Under the pieces are notes generated by a model. It had not been told where the DNA came from, made no database searches, and saw nothing but the letters and a program-made list of their open reading frames with translations. This document shows positions 9,254-17,847 of a DNA stretch of 64,000 bases, piece after piece. A program made the translations under genes and the position numbers. Source of the DNA: UBA6019 sp035535055 (lineage in GTDB: Bacteria; Chloroflexota; Dormibacteria; Dormibacterales; Dormibacteraceae). The stretch covers positions 52,108 through 116,107 of the forward strand of contig DATLQT010000108.1 in the NCBI GenBank assembly GCA_035535055.1, read 5' to 3'. Positions within the stretch are counted from its first letter, which is position 1. Each line of letters opens with the position of its first letter.

Positions 9254-10771
9254 CTAGACCGGCGGGATCCCGTGCTTGCGTTTGATCCGCGGCTCGGTTC
9301 GCGAGGCGTAGAGGCGGAAGCGCCGGATCAGCTCCTCGCGGAGGTCTTCGGGCTCGACGACCGCGTCCACGACCAGGTTGGCCGCCAGCTTGTAGAGGTC
9401 CACATCCTCGAGGTACTCCGCCTCCAGCTCGCGGCGGCGCTCGGCGCGCTGGTCCTCGGGTAGCTCGTTGAGCTTGTTGTAGAAGACCGCGTTCACCGCC
9501 GGTGCCGGCCCCATCACGGCGATCTGCGCCGAGGGCAGCGCGATCGTGCAGTCGCTGTCGTAGGCAGGGCCGGCCATCGCGTAGAGCCCGGCCCCGTACG
9601 CCTTGCGGACGATGACCGAGATCTTCGGCACCGTCGCCTCGGAGACCGCGCTGATCATCTTGGCGCCGTGGCGGATGATGCCCTGGCGCTCGACGTCGGT
9701 TCCGATCATGAAGCCGGGGACGTCGGCCAAAAAGAGCAGGGGCACGTTGAAGGCGTCGCAGATCCAGATGAAGCGCGCCGCCTTGTCGGCGCTGTCCACG
9801 AAGAGGACGCCGCCCTTTTGCATGGGCTGGTTGGCGAGGATGCCCACCACCTCGCCGCCGAGCCGGGCGAAGCCGGTCAGCAACTCCTTGGCGAAGAGCT
9901 TCTTCAACTCCAGCCACGACCCCTCGTCGACCAGCGCCTCGATCACCTTTCGCATGTCGTAGCCGCGCTGGGGCTCCTCGGGGATCAGCTCGGCGAGGGC
10001 CTTGCTCGCCGCGGCTGGCCGCGGCTCGGCGGCGGGGGCGCGCTGGGTCCAGTTCCCCGGCAGGTAGTCGAGGTATCGCTGTCCGACCGCGATCGCCTCC
10101 GCGTCGTCGGCGACCAGGAAGTCCCCGCAGCCGCTGACCGTGCAGTGCATCCGGGCGCCGCCGAGCTCTTCGAGTGTGACCTTCTCGCCGACCACCACCT
10201 CCACCATCCGCGGCGAGCCTAGGTACATGGAGGCGTTCCCCTCGACCATCACCACCACGTCGCAGAAGGCCGGGATGTAGGCGCCGCCGGCCGCTGAGGG
10301 GCCGAACAAAAGGCAGATCTGCGGCACCCGGCCGGAGAGCCGCACCTCGTTGAAGAAGATCCGCCCGGCATGCCGGCGGCCGGGGAACATGTCGATCTGG
10401 TCGGTGATCCGTGCCCCGGCGCTGTCGACCAGGTAGAAGAGCGGTACCTGGAGCCGGGAGGCGGACTCCTGGATGCGGATGATCTTTTCGACCGTGCGAG
10501 CCCCCCAGGAGCCGGCCTTGACCGTCGGGTCATTGGCCATCACCGCCACCGGCCGCCCCCCCACCGTGCCGAGGCCGGTAACGACGCCGTCCGCTGGGAG
10601 GTCGTCCGCGAGCACGTTGGCGAAGAGGCCGTCCTCGGCGAAGGAGCCGGCGTCGAGCAGGAGGTCGAGCCGCTCGCGGACCGTCAGCTTGTTCTGCTCG
10701 CGCAGCTTCGGCAGGTAGCGGGTGCCGCCGGCCAGGGCTTTGTCGCGGAGCTTGCGGGAGCGCTCGGTCAT
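9254..10771 (-). CDS. Acyl-CoA carboxylase, carboxyltransferase (beta) subunit, methylcrotonyl/propionyl type
   Basis: 505 residues, ATG overlapping the mvaB stop (ATGA). Crotonase-fold carboxyltransferase: LTVRERLDLLLDAGSF, GSWGARTVEKIIRIQE, DSAGARITDQIDMFPGRRHAGRIF and the second-half LFVDSADKAARFIWICDAF, FLADVPGFMIGTDVE. It moves the carboxyl group from biotin to an acyl-CoA. With HMG-CoA lyase and an enoyl-CoA hydratase upstream, 3-methylcrotonyl-CoA is the likely substrate. No biotin carboxylase/BCCP subunit lies in the window, so the alpha subunit must be encoded elsewhere. Confidence 0.9.
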   Translation of the reverse strand: MTERSRKLRDKALAGGTRYLPKLREQNKLTVRERLDLLLDAGSFAEDGLFANVLADDLPADGVVTGLGTVGGRPVAVMANDPTVKAGSWGARTVEKIIRIQESASRLQVPLFYLVDSAGARITDQIDMFPGRRHAGRIFFNEVRLSGRVPQICLLFGPSAAGGAYIPAFCDVVVMVEGNASMYLGSPRMVEVVVGEKVTLEELGGARMHCTVSGCGDFLVADDAEAIAVGQRYLDYLPGNWTQRAPAAEPRPAAASKALAELIPEEPQRGYDMRKVIEALVDEGSWLELKKLFAKELLTGFARLGGEVVGILANQPMQKGGVLFVDSADKAARFIWICDAFNVPLLFLADVPGFMIGTDVERQGIIRHGAKMISAVSEATVPKISVIVRKAYGAGLYAMAGPAYDSDCTIALPSAQIAVMGPAPAVNAVFYNKLNELPEDQRAERRRELEAEYLEDVDLYKLAANLVVDAVVEPEDLREELIRRFRLYASRTEPRIKRKHGIPPV

Positions 10772-11694
10772 TGCGCGGGGGCTGCTCCCCCGACCGCCAC
10801 CCAGGGCTCCAGACCGGCCTTGTAGAGCTTGCCCGGGAGCGGCTTGCCGAGGGTCTGTGCCAGTCCGTCGGCGATCTCGATGAGCGCCGGTATCGAGGCT
10901 CCGCTCGGCTGGCCGGTCAGCTCCAGCAGGTGGAGGAGATCCTCGCTGCAGACGTTGCCCGTCGCCCGGGGTGCGAACGGGCAGCCGCCAATACCCCCGA
11001 CCGAGCCCTCGAACTCCCGCACGCCGACCTCCAGCGCCGCCAGCGCATTGGCGACCCCGAGGCCGCGGGTGTCATGGAAGTGAGCCGCCACCCGGTCGGG
11101 GCCGAAGCGCCCCAGCGCCATCGCCATCAGCTCACGGACGCCGGTCGGGTGGGCGACTCCGATGGTGTCCGCGATCGACAGCCGCTCGCAGCCCGCGGCC
11201 TCGAGCCGCTCGGCGACCTCAAGGGCACGCCCGGCTGATACCGGCCCGTCATACGGGCAGCCCCAGGCGACGCTGAGGCTGCCCACCGTCGCCACCCGGT
11301 CGACTCGAGCTGCGGCGCAGACCCCGGTGATCTCCGCCAGCGTCTCGTCGATGCTGCGGTTGAGGTTCCTGCGGTTGAAGCCGTCGGTCGCTCCGACGTT
11401 GACCACCACCTCGCGGGCGCCCGCCTCGATGGCGCGCCGGTAGCCGCGCAGGTTTGGGACCAGGACCCGCAGCCGGGGCGCCAGGCCGGCGCCGAGTCGC
11501 CTCATCAGCTCTTCGGCGTCCGCCATCTGGGGAACCCACCGGGGGGAGACGAAGGAGGTCGCCTCGACGGTGGTGACGCCGGCCCCGAGGAGGTCGCGGA
11601 CGAGCCGCTCCTTCACCTCGGTGGAGACGGGGTCGGGCCAGTTCTGGAACCCATCCCGGGGAGCGACCTCGATGAAACGGATCGGTTGAGCCAT
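10768..11694 (-). CDS. mvaB: Hydroxymethylglutaryl-CoA lyase
   Basis: 308 residues, ATG start. DRE-TIM metallolyase: IEVAPRDGFQNW at the N-terminus, SFVSPRWVPQMAD, and the lyase signature with catalytic cysteine in VGGIGGCPFAPRATGN. Metal-binding HFHD is present as AAHFHDTRGLGVANA. Cleaves HMG-CoA to acetyl-CoA and acetoacetate, the last step of leucine breakdown. It sits between enoyl-CoA hydratase (16 bp upstream) and the carboxyltransferase (4-bp overlap), a liu-type operon arrangement. Confidence 0.93.
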   Translation of the reverse strand: MAQPIRFIEVAPRDGFQNWPDPVSTEVKERLVRDLLGAGVTTVEATSFVSPRWVPQMADAEELMRRLGAGLAPRLRVLVPNLRGYRRAIEAGAREVVVNVGATDGFNRRNLNRSIDETLAEITGVCAAARVDRVATVGSLSVAWGCPYDGPVSAGRALEVAERLEAAGCERLSIADTIGVAHPTGVRELMAMALGRFGPDRVAAHFHDTRGLGVANALAALEVGVREFEGSVGGIGGCPFAPRATGNVCSEDLLHLLELTGQPSGASIPALIEIADGLAQTLGKPLPGKLYKAGLEPWVAVGGAAPAQ

Positions 11695-11709
11695 GGCGAA
11701 GCCTTCCTT

Positions 11710-12507
11710 TCAGCGGCCCTTGAACTCGGGCTCGCGCTTCTCGAAGAAGGCCCGGATCCCCTCCCGCGTGTCCTCGCTCAGGGTCACCAGGGTGAGCTGC
11801 GAGTGGAGGAAGGCGAGCGCATCGTCCAACGACATGTCCTCTGACCGGTAGAAGGCGTCGCGGCCCAGGCGCAGGATCGCCGGCGACTTCTTCGCGAGCG
11901 CGCGGGCCATCTCCGCCGTCAACCGGTCGAGCTCGTCGAGGTCGGCCGCGACCCGGCTCACCAGGCCCGCCTCCCTCATCTGCTCGGCGCTCCAGCGGTC
12001 TCCCAGGAGCATCATCTCGAGCACCACCTTGCGGGGGAGGTTGCGGACGAGGACGGCCGAGATCATCATCGGCCAGACCCCCACGTTGATCTCGGGGGTC
12101 CCGAACTGGGCCGACTCGACCGCCAGCAGCAGGTCGCAGGCGCAGGCGAGCCCGAAGCCGCCCGCCAGCGCGTGGCCGTTGATGCGTCCCAGGACCGGCT
12201 TGCCGAGGTCGCGCAGCGCCGTGAAGAGGAGCGCTATCCCACGCCTCTCGTGGTGGCGGTCGAGCTCCGAGGAGTCGGCGTCGAAGCTGGAGCCCAGGTC
12301 GGCGCCGGCGCAGAAGACGCGGTCGCCGGCGCCGGTCAGGACCAGCACTCGCGCCGCCGGCTCGTCGCGGGCCCAGGCCAGCGCGGCGAGCAGGTCGCGG
12401 ACCATCGGACCGGAGAGCGGGTTGCGCTTCTCGGGCTGGTTGAGGGTGATCGTGGCCACGCCGGGTTCGAGCGCGACCAGCACCGCCTCCAGCTTGGGAA
12501 CCGCCAC
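11710..12507 (-). CDS. Enoyl-CoA hydratase/isomerase, probable methylglutaconyl-CoA hydratase
   Basis: 265 residues from GTG 12507 (MAVPKLEAVLVALE...). TTG 12537 is also in frame but would abut the divergent exchanger start at 12538, leaving no promoter space. Crotonase motifs: NQPEKRNPLSGPMV, oxyanion loop CAGADLGSS, NGHALAGGFGLACACDL with the second oxyanion Gly, and PEINVGVWP. Paired with HMG-CoA lyase and an acyl-CoA carboxylase, it most likely hydrates 3-methylglutaconyl-CoA in leucine degradation. Confidence 0.85.
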   Translation of the reverse strand: MAVPKLEAVLVALEPGVATITLNQPEKRNPLSGPMVRDLLAALAWARDEPAARVLVLTGAGDRVFCAGADLGSSFDADSSELDRHHERRGIALLFTALRDLGKPVLGRINGHALAGGFGLACACDLLLAVESAQFGTPEINVGVWPMMISAVLVRNLPRKVVLEMMLLGDRWSAEQMREAGLVSRVAADLDELDRLTAEMARALAKKSPAILRLGRDAFYRSEDMSLDDALAFLHSQLTLVTLSEDTREGIRAFFEKREPEFKGR

Positions 12508-12537
12508 TTCGTGACCTATTAGATCAGCATTGACCAA

Positions 12538-13620
12538 GTGCGATCGACAAGCCGGGACCGGCCCTGGACGCGCCCCTCCCTGGACTGGCTGCTCATATTC
12601 GTACCGGTCTCGGTCGTGGCCGAACTGTGGGGCCAGCCTGTCCTTCTCTTTATCGCCTCGGCGCTGGCCATCGTTCCGCTCGCCGGGCTGATCGGCCGCT
12701 CGACCGAGCAGCTCGCCATTCGAGCGGGCCCGCGAGTCGGGGGGCTGCTCAACGCGACCTTCGGCAACCTCACCGAGCTGATCGTCGCGGTCCTGCTGGT
12801 CGAGGCAGGTGACCTCGTCATCGTCAAGGCGTCGCTGATCGGATCGATCGTGGGCAACCTTCTCCTGGTGCTGGGGCTGGCCTTCGTCGCGGGAGGCCTC
12901 GGGCGCGATCAGCAGCGGTTCAGCGCCGGCGCCGCCGGCGTCCACTCCTCGTCGCTGGTTCTGGCGGTGGCCGGGCTGCTGGTGCCTGCCCTGCTGGTCC
13001 TCACCACCCCGACCCTCAGCTTCTCGGGCAGGGAGGTCGTCAGCGCCGGGATCGCAGCGGTCCTGATCCTGGTCTACCTTGCCGCCGTCGCCTTCACCCA
13101 ACTGACTCACGCTCATCTCTTCCGGGTCCCGGAAAGGGACGAGGTCGCCAGCTGGTCGCTTCCGCTCTCGGTGGCGGTCCTGGCCGGCTCGGCGCTCCTG
13201 GTCGGCGGCGAATCGGAGCTGTTGGTGACCTCCCTGCGCCCGGCCATCGGCAGCCTCGGGGTGCCGCCGATGTTCGTGGGCCTGATCCTGATCCCGGTCA
13301 TAGGCAACGCTGCCGAGCACGCGGCCGCGATCCGTTTCGCGATCCGCGACCGGCTGGACGTGACCCTCGAGATCGCAGTCGGCTCCTCGACCCAGGTCGC
13401 GATGTTCGTCGCACCTCTCCTGGTCTTCGTCAGCCTCGCCCTCGGCCGGCCGATGGACTTCGTGTTCACCGGCTTCGAGGTGGCGGTGGTCGCCCTCGCC
13501 ACGCTGAGCGTGACCGTCGCCTCGCTCGACGGCCGCAGCAACTGGCTGGAAGGCGTCCAGCTGCTCGGGGCCTACCTGGTGATCGCCCTCGCCGCCTTCT
13601 TCCTCGGCCCCGGCGGCTGA
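12538..13620 (+). CDS. Calcium/proton exchanger (CaCA superfamily, CAX type)
   Basis: 360 residues, GTG start; about 11 hydrophobic segments. Both alpha repeats are present: GLLNATFGNLTELIVAVLL (GNxxE) and GNAAEHAAAIRFAIRD (second Glu), followed by the QVAMFVAPLL helix. Homology begins a few residues after the start (LLIFVPVSVVAEL), so the start is about right. It should expel Ca2+ in exchange for H+ at the cytoplasmic membrane. Divergent from the leucine operon with only ~30 bp between starts, and convergent with an MntP-like gene 2 bp after its stop. Confidence 0.9.
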   Translation: MRSTSRDRPWTRPSLDWLLIFVPVSVVAELWGQPVLLFIASALAIVPLAGLIGRSTEQLAIRAGPRVGGLLNATFGNLTELIVAVLLVEAGDLVIVKASLIGSIVGNLLLVLGLAFVAGGLGRDQQRFSAGAAGVHSSSLVLAVAGLLVPALLVLTTPTLSFSGREVVSAGIAAVLILVYLAAVAFTQLTHAHLFRVPERDEVASWSLPLSVAVLAGSALLVGGESELLVTSLRPAIGSLGVPPMFVGLILIPVIGNAAEHAAAIRFAIRDRLDVTLEIAVGSSTQVAMFVAPLLVFVSLALGRPMDFVFTGFEVAVVALATLSVTVASLDGRSNWLEGVQLLGAYLVIALAAFFLGPGG

Positions 13621-13622
13621 GG

Positions 13623-14156
13623 CTAGATGAGCCCCGTTCCGATCCCCAGTCCGACCAGTACCAGCACCGCGCCCCCCGCCTCCTCGCTGAACTCCCCGAC
13701 CCGCGGGCCGAGCCGCGAGCCGAGCTCGAGGCCGAGCAGCGAAAGTCCGACGCTCACGCCCGCCATGGTCACGGCCGCCAGCGCGATCGCCACGTGATAG
13801 ACGCCGAGCGCGAAGCCGACCACCAGGTTGTCGAGCGATAGCGCGACCGCCAGCAGGACGAGGTGGCGCATGTCGAGCGTCGAGGTCCCGTGCGCATCAT
13901 CGTCGAGGTGGCTGCTCCTCCTGGCCTGCCAAAAGGTATACGTCCCGGTCAGCACCAGGAGGATCGCGCCGAGGTACCTGCCCCAGTGGCCGATGGTGCC
14001 GGCAAGCGCCTGACCGACCAGGAGGCCGACGACCGGCATCAGTCCCTCGAAGAAGCCGAAGGCGATGCCCACGCGAAGGCGGGTCCGGCCGTCGACCCCC
14101 GACAGGCCGATGCCGATCGAGCCGGCGAAATTGCTGAGGCCGACCGAGACGCTCAC
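13623..14156 (-). CDS. MntP-family (manganese efflux) membrane protein, variant
   Basis: 177 residues from GTG 14156; six membrane segments. The two-repeat MntP layout is recognisable: GLSNFAGSIGIGL in helix 1, IAFGFFEGLMPVVG with the conserved Glu in helix 2, and LSLDNLVVGFALG in helix 4. The helix-1 aspartate needed in E. coli MntP (Asp16) is Asn here, so cation handling may differ. In-frame hydrophobic sequence extends ~10 residues upstream into the luciferase-like gene end without a standard start codon. Translation may be coupled to that gene. Confidence 0.75.
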   Translation of the reverse strand: MSVSVGLSNFAGSIGIGLSGVDGRTRLRVGIAFGFFEGLMPVVGLLVGQALAGTIGHWGRYLGAILLVLTGTYTFWQARRSSHLDDDAHGTSTLDMRHLVLLAVALSLDNLVVGFALGVYHVAIALAAVTMAGVSVGLSLLGLELGSRLGPRVGEFSEEAGGAVLVLVGLGIGTGLI

Positions 14157-14182
14157 CAGCAGCAGGCCGACGAGGTCGCCGT

Positions 14183-15109
14183 TCAGCTCGACAGCGCCTC
14201 CAGCGTCGCCTCGTAGCCGGCGCCCCCGAAGGGCCCGATCACGGGCAGGGTGACGCCCGCCGCGCGGTAGCGTTCGATGGTCGACTTCACCTCGTCCAGG
14301 TCGCCGATCCCGGCCAGGGCGGTGAGGATGGCCTCGTTCGGCTCGTCCGACATGTCGGGGAAGGTCCGGTCGAGCGCCCTCCGGTAGAAGGGCAGCGAGG
14401 CATAGCGGGCCGCGATCGGGCGGAAGGAGTCGAGGCTCGCCCCGCGGTCGGTCGTGAGGCTGACGGGGACGGCGGCCTCGACCTCGAAGCCTTCCATCGA
14501 CCTGCCCGCCTTCTCCCGGCCCTTGCGAACGGTCGGCACCACCATCTCCCGGATGTACTCCGGCGCGCACATCCAGAGCGAGACGCCGTCGGCCAGCTCG
14601 CCCGCCAGCTCCAGCATCCGCGGGCTGAGCGCCGAGACGATGATCGGCATGCTCTCGCGGCGCGGCGCGGTGTAGCCGGTATGGGCGGTGAAGTGCTCTC
14701 CCGCGAAGCTGACCGAACCGGTCGTGACGAGCGACCGGACGATGCCGAGGTATTCGCGCATCGCCTCCACCGGGTGGACGAGGCTGAGCCCCCACATGCC
14801 CTCCACGGTGACCTGGTGGCTCACGCCGAGGCCGAGGCGAAAGCGGCCGCCGGAGATCTCGTCGAGGGTCATCGCCATCTGGGCCATGGCCGTGGGGTGG
14901 CGCGTGTAGATGGGGAGAACCGCGGTGCCGAGGCCGATCCGCTCGGTCGCCGCCGCGTAGGCCGCCAGGACGAGCGCTGTGTCCCGCGCGGGCGGCAGCT
15001 GGCTCGACCAGACGGAGTCATAACCCAGGTGGTCGGCGAGCCTCGCGCGTTCTACCGATGCGGGCAGCGTGCGGCCGGCGTCGAAGCTGACTCCGAGCCG
15101 GCCGGGCAT
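14183..15109 (-). CDS. LLM-class F420-dependent oxidoreductase (luciferase-like)
   Basis: 308 residues, ATG start. Bacterial-luciferase barrel of the F420-dependent subfamily: ARLADHLGYDSVWSSQL, RIGLGTAVLPIYTRHPTAMAQMAMTLDEISGGRFRLGLG segment, then IIVSALSPRMLELAGELADG. Likely reduces or oxidises a small molecule using F420 (FMN possible). Stop codon overlaps the region just before the MntP-like gene. A TATCCT hexamer lies 7 nt before the ATG, suggesting a leaderless mRNA. Confidence 0.85.
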   Translation of the reverse strand: MPGRLGVSFDAGRTLPASVERARLADHLGYDSVWSSQLPPARDTALVLAAYAAATERIGLGTAVLPIYTRHPTAMAQMAMTLDEISGGRFRLGLGVSHQVTVEGMWGLSLVHPVEAMREYLGIVRSLVTTGSVSFAGEHFTAHTGYTAPRRESMPIIVSALSPRMLELAGELADGVSLWMCAPEYIREMVVPTVRKGREKAGRSMEGFEVEAAVPVSLTTDRGASLDSFRPIAARYASLPFYRRALDRTFPDMSDEPNEAILTALAGIGDLDEVKSTIERYRAAGVTLPVIGPFGGAGYEATLEALSS

Positions 15110-15116
15110 TTGGGGA

Positions 15117-15122
15117 AGGATA
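15117..15122 (-). promoter_or_regulatory. Candidate -10 (TATCCT) 7 nt before the LLM oxidoreductase ATG
   Basis: TATCCT on the minus strand ends 7 nt before ATG 15109, which places the expected transcription start at or next to the start codon. No Shine-Dalgarno is visible and no clear -35. Confidence 0.5.
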
Positions 15123-15193
15123 GCCTTTGGGTGTAACCGGATCGCTTCCCGGGCCGTTAAAGCACTTGAGCGATCACACGAGACCTGATAGCG

Positions 15194-17629
15194 TTGTCAT
15201 CAGATTTTCAGCCGCCGCCAAGTCGAGCGGCTACCCTCAGGGAGGACTTCTGGCAGTTGGGACTGGTTCGGCGGACAACTCGCAGCTTCGGCCTCGGTCG
15301 GCAGCTGGCGGATTCGGCGGTAGCGCTCGGGGCGGGAGCGATCGGGCACAGCGCGCGCGCCCTCAGCCGGTTGCGCTTCCAGCTCGACGCGGGGCGGGTG
15401 CCCGCGATGCGGCAGCGGCGCCAGCAGTGGCAGGATGGTCGCCGCTGGCGCGCCACCGCGGCCCGCCGGCGTCGCGGCTGGACCAGCGGTGGCCGCCCGT
15501 CCGAGCCGATGGCCGCCCCGGCGGCGATCATCAGCCTTTTCCTGGTGCTGGCGGTCGCGGTCGGCTCCTTCGTGAGCGCTTCGGCGCTCTGGGTCAAGTA
15601 CGCGTCGGACCTGCCCGACGCGCACACCATCTCCCTCCTGACGCTCCCCCAGGACTCGATCATCCGCGACAGCAGCAATGGCGTGGTCCTGGCCGACATC
15701 CACGCCCAGGGCTATCGCCACTACGAGCAGCACCTCACCGACATGGGCACGCTGCTGCCGGCGGCGACGATCGCGATCGAGGACACCAACTTCTACACCG
15801 AGCCGGGCGTGAACGTCACCGCGATCATCCGCGCGGCCTGGGTCGACTACCACGACCATGCGCCGGTCCAGGGCGCCTCGACCATCACCCAGCAGCTGGT
15901 GAAGATGCGGCTGACCGGCAACGAGACCACCCTCGACCGTAAGGCGAAGGAGGCCATCTTGGCCCTCCAAGTTGAGCAGGACTTCACCAAGAACCAGATC
16001 CTGGAGATGTACCTCAACACCGCCTTCTACGGGAACAACTCCTATGGAATCAAGGCGGCGGCCCAGACCTACTTCCACACGGACACCTCCAAGCTCGACC
16101 TCGCCCAGGCCTCGATGCTGGCCGGGATCCCGCAGAACCCGACCTACAACAACCCGCTGGTCAACTGGACGGGGGCCAAGGCGCGGCAGCACGAGGTGCT
16201 GGCCGCGATGGTGCGCACCCACCACATCACCCAGGACCAGGCGGATCAGGCCTACGCCGAGGACATCAGCGAGCCCAACCACATGTTCAGGGACACCAAC
16301 GTGGTCAACGCGCCCGGCTTCGTCGCCTTCGTGGTCGACGAACTGAAGGCCCGGTACGGCGCCGACGCGCCCTACCGGGACGGCTTCAACGTGACCACCA
16401 CCCTCAACTGGGCCATGCAGCAGCAGGCCCAGGCCGACATCGCCAACCAGGTCACCAAGTTCCAGGGCTGGGGTGAGAACGTTCAGCAGGGCGCCATGGT
16501 GGGGATCGACCCGCGCACTGGTCAGATCCTGACGATGGTCGGGTCGGCCAACCCGAACGCTGCCGGCGGCCAGTACAACTTCGCCGTCTGGCCGCCCCGC
16601 AACCCGGGTTCCTCGATGAAGATCTTCAACTACACGTCGGCTATCGCCAGCGGCAAGTACACCATGGTGACGCCGGTCGCCGACACGCCCATCACCTTCC
16701 CGGCCGCCCCCGGCCAGGCGCCCTACCAGCCCCGCAACTACGACGGCAGCTATCACGGGACCTGCCAGCTGCAGGCCTGCTTCCTCAACTCGCTCAACAT
16801 CCCTGCCGTCAAGGTGGAGGTCTCCCAGGGCATCGCCAACGTCGTCACCATGGCCCGGGCCATGGGCGCGCCGCCCTGGCGCTGCGCCGACCCTCCTGGC
16901 TGCACCAATTTCGTCAACAACGACCCCCTCGACAGCTACGGAGCGTCGCTGACGCTGGGCGGCTACGGCGAGACGCCGCTCCAGATGGCCACCGGTGCCT
17001 CGGTGCTCGCCGACGGCGGACTGCTCCGGCAGATCACCTCGGTGGCGTCGATCACCAACTCCGACGGGCAGTCGATCTACAAGGCTGACCCCAGCAACGG
17101 GGCCAAGCAGGTGATCGACCCGAGGGTCGCCTTCATCATGGACCAGATGATGTCCGACGACTCCAACCGGGCGATGATCTTCGGTCGCGGCTCCAATCTC
17201 ACGCTCCCCGACCGCAAGGTGGCCTCCAAGACGGGGACGACGGACGACTACCGGGACGGCTGGACGGTCGGGTTCACCCCCTCGCTGGCGACCGCCTTCT
17301 GGTTCGGCAACCCCAACTCCACGCCCATGCCGGTGGGCGCCGAGGCGAGCCAGGTGGCTGCTCCGGTCTGGCACGAGTTCATGCAGTGGGCGACCGACGG
17401 ACCGCTGCAGGAGCCCACCAACGACTGGTTCGCCGAGCCCGCCGGCCTTGACCACTACTACGTCGCGGGCAAGCTCCAGTGGTTCCTGCCGGGCACCAGC
17501 CCGAGCACGCAGCCGCCGCCGCTCCCGCCCGGGGTCGTCTCCAGCTCGCCCCGCGCCCCGCAGCCGGCTTCGCCGCCGCCGGCTCAGCCAGGCAGCGGAG
17601 GCGCGGGCAAGCCCGGCAAGAAACCCTAG
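15194..17629 (+). CDS. Class A penicillin-binding protein (transglycosylase-transpeptidase)
   Basis: 811 residues from TTG 15194. A basic ~115-residue cytoplasmic region precedes one membrane helix (AAPAAIISLFLVLAVAVGS). The glycosyltransferase domain starts with catalytic Glu196 in EDTNFYTEPG and continues with GASTITQQLVKM and the EILEMYLNTAFYG-like segment. The transpeptidase has Ser473-x-x-Lys476 (PGSSMKIF), SLN and KTGT (Lys679). A Pro-rich tail (~60 residues) ends the protein. It polymerises and cross-links peptidoglycan. The usual His of ExxFxxHxG is replaced by Glu. Confidence 0.92.
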   Translation: MSSDFQPPPSRAATLREDFWQLGLVRRTTRSFGLGRQLADSAVALGAGAIGHSARALSRLRFQLDAGRVPAMRQRRQQWQDGRRWRATAARRRRGWTSGGRPSEPMAAPAAIISLFLVLAVAVGSFVSASALWVKYASDLPDAHTISLLTLPQDSIIRDSSNGVVLADIHAQGYRHYEQHLTDMGTLLPAATIAIEDTNFYTEPGVNVTAIIRAAWVDYHDHAPVQGASTITQQLVKMRLTGNETTLDRKAKEAILALQVEQDFTKNQILEMYLNTAFYGNNSYGIKAAAQTYFHTDTSKLDLAQASMLAGIPQNPTYNNPLVNWTGAKARQHEVLAAMVRTHHITQDQADQAYAEDISEPNHMFRDTNVVNAPGFVAFVVDELKARYGADAPYRDGFNVTTTLNWAMQQQAQADIANQVTKFQGWGENVQQGAMVGIDPRTGQILTMVGSANPNAAGGQYNFAVWPPRNPGSSMKIFNYTSAIASGKYTMVTPVADTPITFPAAPGQAPYQPRNYDGSYHGTCQLQACFLNSLNIPAVKVEVSQGIANVVTMARAMGAPPWRCADPPGCTNFVNNDPLDSYGASLTLGGYGETPLQMATGASVLADGGLLRQITSVASITNSDGQSIYKADPSNGAKQVIDPRVAFIMDQMMSDDSNRAMIFGRGSNLTLPDRKVASKTGTTDDYRDGWTVGFTPSLATAFWFGNPNSTPMPVGAEASQVAAPVWHEFMQWATDGPLQEPTNDWFAEPAGLDHYYVAGKLQWFLPGTSPSTQPPPLPPGVVSSSPRAPQPASPPPAQPGSGGAGKPGKKP

Positions 17630-17654
17630 AACCGCCTCGAGTTTTCTCTGATAG

Positions 17655-17684
17655 GGACGGGCTCAACTTAGGTTGAGCCCGTCC
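17655..17684 (+). terminator. Hairpin after the PBP gene
   Basis: A perfect 13-bp stem (17655-17667 with 17672-17684) with loop TTAG, 25 bp after the PBP stop. It has no following T-tract, so it may be a factor-dependent terminator or mRNA 3'-end protector. Confidence 0.65.
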
Positions 17685-17735
17685 TGGCGCAAAAGCGACG
17701 ATGGGCTTGTAGGCGATCTTTAACAAAAATCACTT

Positions 17736-17755
17736 GTGCGGGGGCGGCTTCGCAC
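17736..17755 (+). promoter_or_regulatory. Small hairpin in the leader region of the HspR-like gene
   Basis: GTGCG (17736-17740) can pair with CGCAC (17751-17755) around a 10-nt loop. It lies ~20 nt upstream of the three-way-junction leader at 17778-17822 and may belong to the same RNA. Confidence 0.3.
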
Positions 17756-17777
17756 CCACAATCCCACACCATAGGGA

Positions 17778-17822
17778 GGCTGTCACCGAAGGTTAGTCAG
17801 GTATGCCTGACACGCGGCAGCC
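17778..17822 (+). promoter_or_regulatory. Predicted three-way-junction RNA leader upstream of the MerR/HspR-like gene
   Basis: A 7-bp closing stem (GGCTGTC 17778-17784 with GGCAGCC 17816-17822, one G-U) encloses two hairpins. One is ACC-GAA-GGT (17785-17793). The other is GTCAGG-TATG-CCTGAC (17796-17811). It ends right before a purine-rich GGGAAAGG ~18 nt ahead of the ATG, so folding could affect translation. The inner palindrome could instead be a DNA operator for the regulator itself. It does not match a riboswitch class I know. Confidence 0.5.
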
Positions 17823-17847
17823 AAGGGAAAGGTAAACAAGACTCGAC

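Noticed and set aside
17778..17822. Known riboswitch (glycine, c-di-GMP, c-di-AMP) before the HspR-like gene
   Set aside because: A CACCGAAGG string recalls the glycine aptamer, but the rest of that core is missing and the geometry differs.
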